Shown here in pieces: positions 39,293 to 48,291 of a DNA stretch of 64,000 nucleotides; the stretch's first letter is position 1, and every line of letters starts with the position of its first letter. This DNA comes from Sphingopyxis macrogoltabida. GTDB taxonomy: Bacteria > Pseudomonadota > Alphaproteobacteria > Sphingomonadales > Sphingomonadaceae. A model generated the notes under the pieces. That model was not told where the DNA came from. It ran no database searches and worked only from the letters and a program-made list of their open reading frames with translations. The stretch spans positions 1,240,501-1,304,500 of the forward strand of contig NZ_CP009429.1 in NCBI RefSeq assembly GCF_001314325.1, read 5' to 3'. The translations under genes and the position numbers were made by a program.

Positions 39293-40453
39293 TCACTGGC
39301 GCGCCATATAGGACAGGATGGCCTCGGCGGCGCGTTCGGACGAGGGGCGTTCCTGGAGGTCGAAGCTGTAGCGGAACATGTCCTCCTGCCGGTCGTGCAT
39401 CGCCGCCGACAGGCGCGGCACTTCGGCGAGCGCGGCGGCGAGTTCGTCCATCGTTTCGACCACTGTCCCCGCGCGCCAGTGCGCGAAATCGGGGTTTCCC
39501 TGCCACGCGATGCGGCGCGGATTGAGGAAGATGCAGGGCCGCGGACGGCGAATGAACTCGTAAACCTGGCTGCTCGCGTCGCCGATGTAGATATCGGCGG
39601 CGTCGGTATAGGTCATGTCGAGGCTGGCGGCGCTGCCGGTGTCGATCAGCATATGGTCATGCTCATAATGGTCGGGGCGCGGGCCATAGTTCCAGCCGAG
39701 CGCGAAGGGCGATAGCGACGCGGTCAGCCGTTTCTTGAACAACATGATATGCGGCGCAAAAATAAGGTTGTAGCGGTCATCCTTGGCAAACCAGTCGAGG
39801 ATTTGCGGGCCCATAGCATACCAGGAGGAAAGCGCCGGCGAGGGGTGCGGGTTATAGACCACCGTGGGCCGGTCCTTGGGAAACAGGCGCGGGCCGGCGG
39901 AGCGCGGCGGCAGGTCGAATTTCGGATAGCCGACGATCGCATGGCCGTCCTCTTTCAGAAGTTCGGCCTGCGCGAGGCGGTCGCGGATCTTCTCGCCCGA
40001 CAGCAGGACAAGGTCGAACTTGCCGCTCGCCTTGTCGAAGCCGATTGCGCGGTCGCCCGCGCCATGGCGCGTGTGGACGAGGCGCAGCGATTTGAGCCCG
40101 AACAGCGATTTCAGCAGCAGCGACGTTTTTTCGGGAACGACGAGCGCATCGAGCTTGCGGAAGCGGTCGAGATTGCGGTGGAGGACCGAGACGATGTCGG
40201 CGGGAATCGCGCGCCCGGTCGCCCGGTTCGCCGCGCTGGCGAGCGCCGAGGGCGGGCGGAGGCGGATGATTTCGGGAATGGCGTTTCTGACGGCCTGCAC
40301 CGCGGCGAGGCGGCGGACTTCGGCCTCGCAGCCCTCAGACACGAGGATGCTGACCTCGGCTTCCGGGTTCTGCCGTTGCAGTTCGAAGGCGACGGGCAGG
40401 GCGTGCGCGACCTGATGGCCGCCGTGATGGTTGAAGAGGAAACCGATGCGCAC
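39293..40453 (-). CDS. Glycosyltransferase-like (CDP-glycerol transferase-type) protein
   Basis: 386 residues starting VRIGFLFNHHGGHQVAHAL. The protein has the two-Rossmann layout of GT-B enzymes and the CDP-glycerol glycerophosphotransferase-like C-terminal motif TYTDAADIYIGDASSQVYEF plus RPCIFLNP. It probably adds a sugar or glycerol phosphate to a surface polymer. GTG 40453 is chosen because it lies four bases after the upstream stop and starts the conserved domain; upstream codons belong to the previous gene's end. Confidence 0.8.
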   Translation of the reverse strand: MRIGFLFNHHGGHQVAHALPVAFELQRQNPEAEVSILVSEGCEAEVRRLAAVQAVRNAIPEIIRLRPPSALASAANRATGRAIPADIVSVLHRNLDRFRKLDALVVPEKTSLLLKSLFGLKSLRLVHTRHGAGDRAIGFDKASGKFDLVLLSGEKIRDRLAQAELLKEDGHAIVGYPKFDLPPRSAGPRLFPKDRPTVVYNPHPSPALSSWYAMGPQILDWFAKDDRYNLIFAPHIMLFKKRLTASLSPFALGWNYGPRPDHYEHDHMLIDTGSAASLDMTYTDAADIYIGDASSQVYEFIRRPRPCIFLNPRRIAWQGNPDFAHWRAGTVVETMDELAAALAEVPRLSAAMHDRQEDMFRYSFDLQERPSSERAAEAILSYMARQ

Positions 40454-40457
40454 CGGA

Positions 40458-41183
40458 TCAGCCTTTCCGCCAGTCGAGGATCGGCCAGCCGCGTTCGGCG
40501 GCAACGGCGCGCAGCTTCGGCGACGGATTGACCGCGCACGGCTCGTCGCAAAGTTCGAAAACCGGCAGGTCGGAGACGTGATCGGACCAGAAGCGGATAT
40601 GTGCCGCGTCGCGCGCGATCCCGGCGCTCTCCATAAAGGCCTCGAGCCGCTGCCGCTTGTCGGCGCCGTAACAATTGGCGCCGTCGATCGTGGGGACGAG
40701 GCAGCCGTCCTGCCAACTCGACGCGCTGGCGATGACGTCGGCGATACCCAGCCGGCGCGCGAGCGCGGCGGTGTAGAAATGCGGCGCGGCGGTCGCGAGG
40801 ACGACGCGGCGTCCGGCCTGGCGTTCGGCCTCGATCAGCGCCAAGCCTTCGGCATAGAGGCCGCGTTCGACCAGATGCCGGGCAAAGCGGTCGGCGACCC
40901 GCGCCGCGTCGCGTTCGGGCAGGGCGCCGCCGAGCGCCATCCAGTGCATCGCCTGCTTCATCGTCCGGCGCGGGACGAGCCTCAGCGCATAGAGGAGTGC
41001 GACGGGGAGCAGCAGCGGCACGAGCAGTAGCCGCCAAGGCGCTCGGGTGCGGGCGGCGAAGAACAGGAACGGCGTATAGGTCGGCAGGATCGACAGCGTC
41101 CGGTCGAGGTCGAACACCGACAGCAGCGCGCGTTGCGGCAGCGCCGACTGCGCGACGATGCGCTTTCTTTGTACCTGTGCCAC
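40458..41183 (-). CDS. HAD-superfamily IB phosphatase (SerB/PSP-like)
   Basis: 241 residues. HAD motif I is SVFDLDRTLS, motif II VVLATAAPH, motif III includes KRQRLEAF, and motif IV FWSDHVSDLPVFELCD. A membrane-like helix pair (LLLVPLLLPVALLYAL) lies in the cap region, typical of HAD-IB enzymes acting on lipid- or glycan-linked phosphates. It is the first gene of the three-gene operon with the GT-like and FkbM genes. Divergent from the response-regulator gene. Confidence 0.86.
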   Translation of the reverse strand: MAQVQRKRIVAQSALPQRALLSVFDLDRTLSILPTYTPFLFFAARTRAPWRLLLVPLLLPVALLYALRLVPRRTMKQAMHWMALGGALPERDAARVADRFARHLVERGLYAEGLALIEAERQAGRRVVLATAAPHFYTAALARRLGIADVIASASSWQDGCLVPTIDGANCYGADKRQRLEAFMESAGIARDAAHIRFWSDHVSDLPVFELCDEPCAVNPSPKLRAVAAERGWPILDWRKG

Positions 41184-41323
41184 GACCCGCTCCTTTTCTG
41201 CGGCGGCGACAGTGGCAGCGGCACCTTCCGCGGCGATGGGCGAAAGATTTGATTTTCAACATGTTCGAACTGGCGCGCCGGAAGAGATGGCGGCGCCCGC
41301 GTTCAGGCGGTATCGGTCGGGCG

Positions 41324-42001
41324 ATGCATATTTTGGTGATCGAGGATGACGCGCGCGTCGCCGAGCATATCGGCAAAGGGCTGAAGGCGGCGGGGCATCT
41401 CGTCGACGTCGAGGGCGACGGGCGGGCGGGGCTGCTGCGCGCCGCCGCCGAAACCTATGATCTGATCGTCGTCGACCGCATGCTGCCGCACGTCGACGGG
41501 TTGACGATCGTCCAGACGATCCGTGCCACGGGCGATACGACACCGGCGCTGATCCTGAGCGCGCTCGCCGAAGTCGACGAGCGCGTCGCCGGCCTGCGCG
41601 CCGGCGGCGACGATTATCTGACCAAGCCCTTCGCCATGTCCGAACTGCTCGCGCGGATCGACGTACTCAGCCGCCGCGGTCCCGCAATCGTCGCCGAAAC
41701 GAAACTGGTCATCGGCGATCTCGAGATCGACCTGTTGGGGCAGGCGGTGCGGCGCGGCGGCAAGGCGGTCGAGCTGACGTCGCGCGAATTTCGCATCCTC
41801 GCCTATCTGGCGCGCAACGAGGGCCGCGTGGTCACCCGCTCGATGCTGCTCGAACATGTCTGGGATTATCATTTCGACCCGCAGACGAACATCATCGACC
41901 AGCATGTCAGCCGCCTGCGGCAAAAGGTCGACCGCGGTTTCGATCGGCCGCTGATCCATACGGTGCGCGGCACCGGCTACATCATGCGGGCCGCACCATG
42001 A
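41324..42001 (+). CDS. OmpR/PhoB-type response regulator
   Basis: 225 residues. The receiver has VIEDDARVAEHI, the phosphorylated Asp in DLIVVDRMLPHVDG, and DDYLTKPFAMSELLARI. The C-terminal winged helix has KAVELTSREFRILAYLARN, MLLEHVWDYHFDP and VDRGF..IHTVRGTGYIM. The stop overlaps the kinase ATG (ATGA at 41998). ATG 41324 is the first codon of the receiver fold; no obvious ribosome site precedes it. Confidence 0.94.
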   Translation: MHILVIEDDARVAEHIGKGLKAAGHLVDVEGDGRAGLLRAAAETYDLIVVDRMLPHVDGLTIVQTIRATGDTTPALILSALAEVDERVAGLRAGGDDYLTKPFAMSELLARIDVLSRRGPAIVAETKLVIGDLEIDLLGQAVRRGGKAVELTSREFRILAYLARNEGRVVTRSMLLEHVWDYHFDPQTNIIDQHVSRLRQKVDRGFDRPLIHTVRGTGYIMRAAP

Positions 42002-43359
42002 CCCCGCGGCGGCGCGGCCGCGTCTGGCGCAGCCTGACTTTGCGGCTGGGGCTGATCTACGTCGCGCTGTTCCTGACCTCGACCGCCTTGATGTTTGCGG
42101 CGGCTTACTGGATCGGCGTGTATCAGCCATTGCTTCAGGAAACGGGATCGGTGCGCGCCGAGGCCGGCAGCCTGGCCGCCGTCGATCGGGCGGGCGGGCG
42201 CGATGCGCTGCTGCGCGCGCTCGATGCCCGGCGGGCGTCGGGACCGCGGCGCGCGTTCGACGCGCTGATCGCGCCCGACGGCAAGATACTGATGGCCAAT
42301 TTGCCGAGCTGGCCCGACGAACCGGTCGAGGGCTGGGCGCTGCTCGAAGCCGATGCCTATCAAGGCGGGCAGGAGCGCGATTATGAAGCGCTGGTGGTCG
42401 AACAGCGGCTCGACGACGGTGCGCGGCTGATCGTCGGGCGCGACGTCGAGGATATCGACGACCGCGACGAGCTGTTCACGATCGGATCGGCGTGGCTGAT
42501 CGTCATCGCCGCTTTCCTCGCGATCGCCGGCAGCCTCGCGATGAGCGCCGCGGTCGGGCGGCGCATCGACATGGTGACGCGTACCGCGCGACGCGTAATG
42601 GCGGGCAGCTTGACCGAACGCATCCCGCTGCGCGGCACCGGCGACGATTTCGACGAATTGTCCGAAACGCTCAACCTGATGCTCGGGCGGATCGAGGAAT
42701 CGGTGGAGTCGGTGCGCCGCGTGTCGGACAATGTTGCGCATGAATTGCGGACGCCCTTGGCGCGGCTTCACGCCGATCTCGACGAACTGCGTGCGGCGGG
42801 CAGCGATGAGGAAAGGCAGCGGCTGGCGGGGCAGGCGCTGGCCGAAGCCGGGCGGCTGCAGGCGATCTTCGACGCCCTGCTGCGCATCGCGCGGATCGAG
42901 AGCGGTCGGCATCTCGCGGGGGTGAAGCCGGTCGACCTGACGACGTTGCTGACCGACGCGGTCGAATTCCATCTGCCCGATGCAGAAGAGCGCGGCCAGC
43001 GGATCGAAAGCAATATCGCGCCGGGGCTGGCGATTGCGGCCGACCGCAACCTCCTGTTCCAGGCGGTGTCGAATCTGCTCGACAATGCGAGCAAATATGG
43101 CGGGGCCGGCGGGACGATCAGGGTGCGAGCCGAGAAGCGCGACGGCATGGTGCGGATCGAGATCGGCGACACCGGCCCCGGCATCGCGCCCGAATATCGC
43201 GAGCGCGTGAAAGAACGCTTTTTCCGCGTGCCCGACACCGCCGCGCAGCCGGGAACCGGGCTGGGCCTCGCGCTCGTCGCGGCGATCGTCGCGCTGCACA
43301 AGGGCACGATGGAGATCGGCGACGCCTCGCCGGGGACGAAGGTGGTGCTGAGTTTCTGA
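41998..43359 (+). CDS. Sensor histidine kinase
   Basis: 453 residues. Two membrane helices (about 18-38 and 162-182: LIVIAAFLAIAGSLAMSAAV) flank a periplasmic sensor of about 120 residues. HAMP follows, then the HisKA box VAHELRTPLARLHADLDELR with the phosphorylated His, and the ATPase with NLLDNASKYGG, GDTGPGIA and GTGLGLALVAAIV. It is coupled to the preceding regulator. The signal is unknown. Confidence 0.94.
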   Translation: MTPRRRGRVWRSLTLRLGLIYVALFLTSTALMFAAAYWIGVYQPLLQETGSVRAEAGSLAAVDRAGGRDALLRALDARRASGPRRAFDALIAPDGKILMANLPSWPDEPVEGWALLEADAYQGGQERDYEALVVEQRLDDGARLIVGRDVEDIDDRDELFTIGSAWLIVIAAFLAIAGSLAMSAAVGRRIDMVTRTARRVMAGSLTERIPLRGTGDDFDELSETLNLMLGRIEESVESVRRVSDNVAHELRTPLARLHADLDELRAAGSDEERQRLAGQALAEAGRLQAIFDALLRIARIESGRHLAGVKPVDLTTLLTDAVEFHLPDAEERGQRIESNIAPGLAIAADRNLLFQAVSNLLDNASKYGGAGGTIRVRAEKRDGMVRIEIGDTGPGIAPEYRERVKERFFRVPDTAAQPGTGLGLALVAAIVALHKGTMEIGDASPGTKVVLSF

Positions 43360-43398
43360 GCGCTTCGGGGTGGGAGCGGACGTTGCCCCCGTCACTGT

Positions 43399-43482
43399 CG
43401 TCATCCCGGGCTTGACCCGGGACCCGCCTTCCTTGGCGCGCTGGAAAGACAAGGCAGGCCCCGGGTCAAGCCCGGGGTGACG
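43399..43482. repeat. Inverted repeat pair (REP-like), 26-bp arms
   Basis: CGTCATCCCGGGCTTGACCC... (43399-43424) and its near-complement ending in GGGGTGACG (43457-43482) match at 24 of 26 positions around a 32-base loop. It lies between convergent genes (kinase and peptidase), where it can act as a transcription end. The core, CCCGGGCTTGACCCGGG, is a common dispersed palindrome in alphaproteobacteria. Confidence 0.8.
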
Positions 43483-43516
43483 ATAAGGAAATATCCGCTT
43501 CCAGCCGAAACCGCTC

Positions 43517-45667
43517 CTATTTCTTCTCCACCAGCTCCTTCAGCAAAAACCCGTGCAGCATCGCCGCGCGCACGGCATCCTCGGCGTGATCGGCGCCGAC
43601 CGAATGGCCGCCCTCGGTATATTCGTGGTAATAGACGGGGTTGCCATATTCCATCAGTTGTGCGGCAAATTTGCGCGCATGGCCGGGGTGGACGCGGTCG
43701 TCCTTGGTCGAGAGATAGAGGAAGATCGGCGGATATTTCACGCCCTTCCGGATATTCTGGTACGGCGAATATTTGGAGATGAACGCCCAGTCGGCGGCGT
43801 CGTCGGGATCGCCATATTCGTCCATCCACGACGCACCGGCGAGGAGCTTGTTGAAGCGGCGCATGTCCTTGAGCGGCGAACCCGAAATCACCGCGCCATA
43901 GAGGTCGGGACGCTGTTCCATCGCGGCGCCGACGAGGACGCCGCCGTTCGAGCGGCCCGATATCGCGATTTTGCCCTTCGTGCTCACCCCAGTCGCGACG
44001 AGATCCTCGGCGACTGCGTGCAGGTCGTCGAAGCTGTTCTGGCGCTTCTCGTAGAGCGCCGCCTGATGCCACAGCGGCCCATATTCGCCGCCGCCACGGA
44101 TGTTGGCGAGGACATAGGCGTTGCCGTCCTCGACCCAGAACAGCCCGAGCGGGCCGGCGCGATAGGGCTGGCCGGTCAGGTATCCGGGGGTCTGCGCGGC
44201 TTTGAAACCGCCATAGGCGTGGATCAACGCCGGGACGGGGGCGCCTTCGCTGCCCTTTTTGCGGACGAGAAAATAGGGGATTTTGGTGCCGTCCTTCGAC
44301 GTCGCGAAGCGCTTTTCGACCGTCATGCCGGCAGCGTCGAACTGGGCGGGCAAGCTCTGGATCGTTTGCGGCGCGCCGGTTTCGCCGACAGCATAGAGGG
44401 TCGGCGGCTGGAGCATCGTCTCGGCGGTGGCGAGGACGAGGTTGCGCTTGCCGACCGTGCCCGCGATCTGCACCGTTGCATTGGCGGCGAGCGGCACTTC
44501 CTTCTGGCTCCAGCGGCCATAGGGCTGGTCGCGGCGCAGCGCGAACAATTTGCCCTCGACGTCGTCGAGCGCCTTCACCCACAGCACATCGTCGCCCGCC
44601 GCGACATCCTCGATCGCCTGCGACGCGGTCGGTTGCATGACGGGGACGAAAGGCACCTGGTCGCCGCGCGACATTTCGTCGAGCGGCAGCGCGAGGAGCG
44701 AGCCCGCCGGATAGTCGAATTCCTTGTCGTTGAGGAAGATGATCGCCTGCCCGTCGATCACCGCGCGCAGCTCCGCGGTTTCGGGGATGATCGTGTCGAT
44801 ATATTCGCCGCCCTCATAGGGCTTGGGGATATAAAATTCGGTCGTGTAAAAGCTTTTCGCCCGGCTGATGATCGGCCAGCGCTTGTCGCCGTCCATCTCC
44901 GCGCCCACGGTCATCCCGACATCGGCGGCTTCGCCTTCGACCACCGTTTGCGCCGCGGAAAGCGGCGTACCGCGCTTCCATCGCTTGACGATCCGCGGAT
45001 AACCCGAGGTTGTCATGCTGCCCTCGCCGAAATCGGTCGCGACGAGCAGATTGTCGGCGTCTTCCCAGGTCACGCTGCTCTTGGCGAGCGGCAGGCTGAA
45101 GCCGTCCTTGACGAATTTGCCGGTCGTGCGGTCCCATTCGCGCACGATATCGGCGTCGGTGCCGCCGGGGCTCAGCGAGACGAGGCAGCGCGTGTAGGCG
45201 GGCGCAAGGCATTCGGCGCCGTGCCAGACCCAGCTCTGCTTCTCGGCCTTGCCGAGCGCATCGACATCGATCAGCGTCGTCCACACCGGCTTGCCGGCGA
45301 GATACGCGTCGAGCGGGCTTTGCCGCCACAGCCCGCGCGGGTTGGCGGCATCGCGCCAGAAATTGGTGATCATGTCACCCATAATCTCGCCGGGCATCGC
45401 AATCTGGCGATCGTCGTCGAGAATGGCGCGGGCGCGCTGACGGTCGGCCTCGAAGCCGGGGCGCGACCGGATCAGCTTGTCGGTCGCCTCATTCTGTTTG
45501 CGCACCCAGTCGAGCGGCTTCTTGCCCTCGATATCCTCGAGCCAGCGATAGGGATCGGCGGGTTCGGGCGCGGCGACCTTCGGCGCCGCTTCCTCGTCGT
45601 CCTGCGCCGCGGCGATCGCCGAAAACGAACAGCAAAGGGCCAGCCCGGCAAGCGCGGCGCGGATCAT
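43517..45667 (-). CDS. Secreted prolyl-oligopeptidase family (S9A) peptidase
   Basis: 716 residues. Signal peptide (IRAALAGLALCCSFSAIAAA), N-terminal propeller starting DPYRWLEDIEGKKPLDWV, and the alpha/beta-hydrolase domain with NIRGGGEYGPLWH, the nucleophile SGRSNGGVLVGAAM, LYLSTKDDRVHPGHARKF (Asp, Arg) and TEGGHSVGAD (His). It cleaves peptides after proline. ATG 45667 has GGGAG six bases ahead and is preferred over ATG 45673. Confidence 0.92.
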   Translation of the reverse strand: MIRAALAGLALCCSFSAIAAAQDDEEAAPKVAAPEPADPYRWLEDIEGKKPLDWVRKQNEATDKLIRSRPGFEADRQRARAILDDDRQIAMPGEIMGDMITNFWRDAANPRGLWRQSPLDAYLAGKPVWTTLIDVDALGKAEKQSWVWHGAECLAPAYTRCLVSLSPGGTDADIVREWDRTTGKFVKDGFSLPLAKSSVTWEDADNLLVATDFGEGSMTTSGYPRIVKRWKRGTPLSAAQTVVEGEAADVGMTVGAEMDGDKRWPIISRAKSFYTTEFYIPKPYEGGEYIDTIIPETAELRAVIDGQAIIFLNDKEFDYPAGSLLALPLDEMSRGDQVPFVPVMQPTASQAIEDVAAGDDVLWVKALDDVEGKLFALRRDQPYGRWSQKEVPLAANATVQIAGTVGKRNLVLATAETMLQPPTLYAVGETGAPQTIQSLPAQFDAAGMTVEKRFATSKDGTKIPYFLVRKKGSEGAPVPALIHAYGGFKAAQTPGYLTGQPYRAGPLGLFWVEDGNAYVLANIRGGGEYGPLWHQAALYEKRQNSFDDLHAVAEDLVATGVSTKGKIAISGRSNGGVLVGAAMEQRPDLYGAVISGSPLKDMRRFNKLLAGASWMDEYGDPDDAADWAFISKYSPYQNIRKGVKYPPIFLYLSTKDDRVHPGHARKFAAQLMEYGNPVYYHEYTEGGHSVGADHAEDAVRAAMLHGFLLKELVEKK

Positions 45668-45759
45668 CGTCATCTCCCTGTTACCGGCATGCGCGCCGAC
45701 CTGTCCGGCGGTGCTAGCATTGCTACGCCGGACAAGGGAAGTGCTGCTGTTGCCGGAAC

Positions 45760-46182
45760 TTACTGGTCGATGATGATCGTGCCCGGATGGTGCTTGTCGA
45801 GGTGGCGCTTGATGATCTTGAGGTTGCGCGTGTTCGAGCGGAACAGGAAGTCGAAGGCGTCGCCGACCAGCGGGATCGCGCCCAGCGCCGTATCGATGCC
45901 GAGATTGCCCGCCATGCGCCAGATCTGCCATTTCGACATGCCGAGGTTGCGCGCTTCCCAGATCAGATAAGCGCCCATCATCGCGGTGATCACGTCGCCG
46001 ACGACGGGGACAAGGCCGACGATCGCGTCGAGCCCGACCGGGCGGTTGATGCCGGGGATGATGAAGCTGCGTTCGAGCAGCAGTTCCAGCGTCTCGACGC
46101 GCTTGCGGAGCGCCGCCGGATCGTTGCGGTTCTGGATCAGGGCATCGAAGATCGCGTCGGGATTGGGGGTCGAAGGGGCCAT
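45760..46182 (-). CDS. DUF4112 membrane protein
   Basis: 140 residues. Conserved features are IPGINRPVGLDAIVGLVPVVGD, then a membrane helix, NLGIDTALGAIPLVGDAFDFLF and the C-terminal RNLKIIKRHL, a clear DUF4112 protein. Function is unknown. ATG 46182 with GAAAGGA ahead is chosen; longer frames start inside the gap. It stands 93 bases upstream of the peptidase gene. Confidence 0.85.
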   Translation of the reverse strand: MAPSTPNPDAIFDALIQNRNDPAALRKRVETLELLLERSFIIPGINRPVGLDAIVGLVPVVGDVITAMMGAYLIWEARNLGMSKWQIWRMAGNLGIDTALGAIPLVGDAFDFLFRSNTRNLKIIKRHLDKHHPGTIIIDQ

Positions 46183-46224
46183 CCGGGTCCTTTCAGGAAG
46201 CGCACGAAACTGTGCGCCATGCAT

Positions 46225-47766
46225 TTAGTTGGGTTTTGCGATCAGATGATTCAATGGGTGCTGTGCGCGGCCGTTGGCGCGCAGGCCCGTCAGCCGCTGC
46301 GACGCGACCGACCAGCGGAGCGGCGTCGCAAGCGGAATGAACGGCGTATAGCGGGCAAGGACGGCCTCGGCCTCGCCGACCTGCTGCGCACGCTGGCCGA
46401 AATCGATATTCGCGGTCGCCTGATCGATCAGGTCCTGCGCCTCGCGGTTGCACAGCGTGTCGCGGCGGCACGACAGGCGGCGGAGGCCCCACAGCGCATC
46501 GTCGTTGGGCATCACCTCGTCGATCAGCTTGAGGTCGGCGGCGGCGTCGAGGCCGACGCGGCGGCTTTCGATCCCCAGCCGCGCGAAATCGGCGGCGATA
46601 TAGGCAAAGAGGATGCGTCCGCCGGGCGAATCGGGAAGCGCGATGCGCAGCGGCGCAATTTCGCGTCCCGCCCCGCGCCACGCGTCGACGACCCGCTTCG
46701 CCTGAATGAGGCGCGAGGCGTCGTCATAGTCGTTCCAGCCGGGGACGATCGGCGCCGGCCCGCCGTCGCGCGCATAGAGCGCGGGGCGCAGCGTCACCTG
46801 CGGTTGCCATTCGGCGAGGCCGAACGCCTCGATCAGGCGGTCGCGGCGGATCGCGCGTGACAGCGCTTCGCGGTTGACGTCGGTGGTCAGGAAGCCGTCC
46901 GCGTGGAGAAAGGTCAGGCCGAAAAGCCCGGGTACGGGGTCGACGACGAGGCGCGAGCGGCCGATGTTCGAGGCGACAAAATAGGGGAGGGTCGAAAAGC
47001 GGCCGCCGACGACGCCGTCGGCATAGCCGTTCTTGAACCGCGCGAGTGCGCCCTCGGGCGAGGTGCCGACGAGTTCGATCGACGCGGCGGGATCGTTGGC
47101 CGCGGCTTCCGCTTCCTCCGGATCTTCGGCGAGCGGGTCGGGGACGGGCGAAAGCAGGACCGCGCGGCCGATCCTGTGCGGCCGCATCGGACCCCAGCCC
47201 TTGCCCTTGCTGACGATCGCCATCGACGGCTGGGCCAGCAGTTCGAGCATCGCCGGCTGGGGTACCTTCAGCCGGATTTCGATGACCGTGTCGGTCATCG
47301 CCCGGATTGTCTCGATCTCCGGGAAATCGTCCTTGAGCATGTGGCGGCTGCGCGCTGCGAGATAAGAGCGCAGGATGGCCGCGACCTCTTCGGCCGCCAC
47401 CTTGCGGCCGTCGGCCCATTTGGCTTCGCGAAGGCGGAAGATATAGCTGCGCCCGTCGCCGGTGACCGTCCAGCGATCGGCAAGACCGGTATCGATCTGC
47501 CCTTCGCCGTCATAGCTGACGAGGCCCTGCGATGTCGCATCGAGCAGCGCGGCATTGCCGGCGGACAATTCGCCGTTGACCGGATTGGCGGCGGCATTGA
47601 GCGTGCCGATCGCGGCGATCTTCACCGGGCCGCGATCGCCGAAAAGACCGCAACTGGTCAGCGTGAGAGCGAACAGGGTCGCGGCAGCGGTCAGGCGGCC
47701 GCGACGTCGTGCGATCGTCGCTGCGGTGGGGTGACTGTCTCTTTCCGGCGGCATCGGCGCCATCAT
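46225..47766 (-). CDS. Orphan ABC solute-binding lipoprotein (SBP_bac_5)
   Basis: About 513 residues. A lipoprotein signal (TAAATLFALTLTSCGLF, lipobox LTSC) is followed by the dipeptide/nickel-binding-protein fold: SQGLVSYDGEGQIDTGLADRW near the N-terminus, YIFRLREAKWADGRKVAAEEV, and FLTTDVNREALSRAIRRD. Family members bind oligopeptides or metals. No permease or ATPase genes lie nearby, so its transporter partner is elsewhere or it acts as a sensor. The exact start is uncertain (ATG 47796, 47766 or 47754). Confidence 0.85.
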   Translation of the reverse strand: MMAPMPPERDSHPTAATIARRRGRLTAAATLFALTLTSCGLFGDRGPVKIAAIGTLNAAANPVNGELSAGNAALLDATSQGLVSYDGEGQIDTGLADRWTVTGDGRSYIFRLREAKWADGRKVAAEEVAAILRSYLAARSRHMLKDDFPEIETIRAMTDTVIEIRLKVPQPAMLELLAQPSMAIVSKGKGWGPMRPHRIGRAVLLSPVPDPLAEDPEEAEAAANDPAASIELVGTSPEGALARFKNGYADGVVGGRFSTLPYFVASNIGRSRLVVDPVPGLFGLTFLHADGFLTTDVNREALSRAIRRDRLIEAFGLAEWQPQVTLRPALYARDGGPAPIVPGWNDYDDASRLIQAKRVVDAWRGAGREIAPLRIALPDSPGGRILFAYIAADFARLGIESRRVGLDAAADLKLIDEVMPNDDALWGLRRLSCRRDTLCNREAQDLIDQATANIDFGQRAQQVGEAEAVLARYTPFIPLATPLRWSVASQRLTGLRANGRAQHPLNHLIAKPN

Positions 47767-47877
47767 AATGATAAGCGGCAAAACCGGAAGGGACATCGCG
47801 GCCGCTCAAGGAATATCGTCCACCGCGACGTCTAACGCTCGAACCGCCATTCGCTTTTCGCCAGCAAAGGATCGCCA

Positions 47878-48285
47878 ATGAAGACCTATCACGGAAGCTG
47901 CCACTGCGGCCGCGTCGCCTTCGAGGCCGACATGGATTTCGAAGGCAGCAGCAAATGCAATTGCACCTATTGCTGGAAACAGCGCAACTGGAACGTCGCG
48001 ACGATGAAGCCGGACCAGTTTCGCCTGCTGAAGGGCGAGGAAGATCTGGGCGACTATGCGCGGAGCGGCGAGGGGTTCGAAACGCGCCATCGCTTTTGCC
48101 GCCATTGCGGCACCGCGACGCACGGCCACGGCCGCATCGACGCGATGGGCGGCGATTATGTCGGCGTGCGCATCGCGGCGCTCGACGACCTGCCGGTCGA
48201 GGAGCTGCTGGCGGCACCGGTGACCTATTGCGACGGGCTCCACGACAATTGGTGGAACCCGCCGGCCGAAATCCGGCATCTTTGA
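47878..48285 (+). CDS. GFA family (CENP-V/GFA domain) protein
   Basis: 135 residues with the zinc pattern CHCGRVAFEA, CNCTYCWKQ and RFCRHCGTATH of the glutathione-dependent formaldehyde-activating family. A glutathione-binding or formaldehyde-related role is likely, though most members are untested. The gene is divergent from the solute-binding protein and ends against the hydrolase gene. Confidence 0.92.
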   Translation: MKTYHGSCHCGRVAFEADMDFEGSSKCNCTYCWKQRNWNVATMKPDQFRLLKGEEDLGDYARSGEGFETRHRFCRHCGTATHGHGRIDAMGGDYVGVRIAALDDLPVEELLAAPVTYCDGLHDNWWNPPAEIRHL

Positions 48286-48291
48286 CGCGCG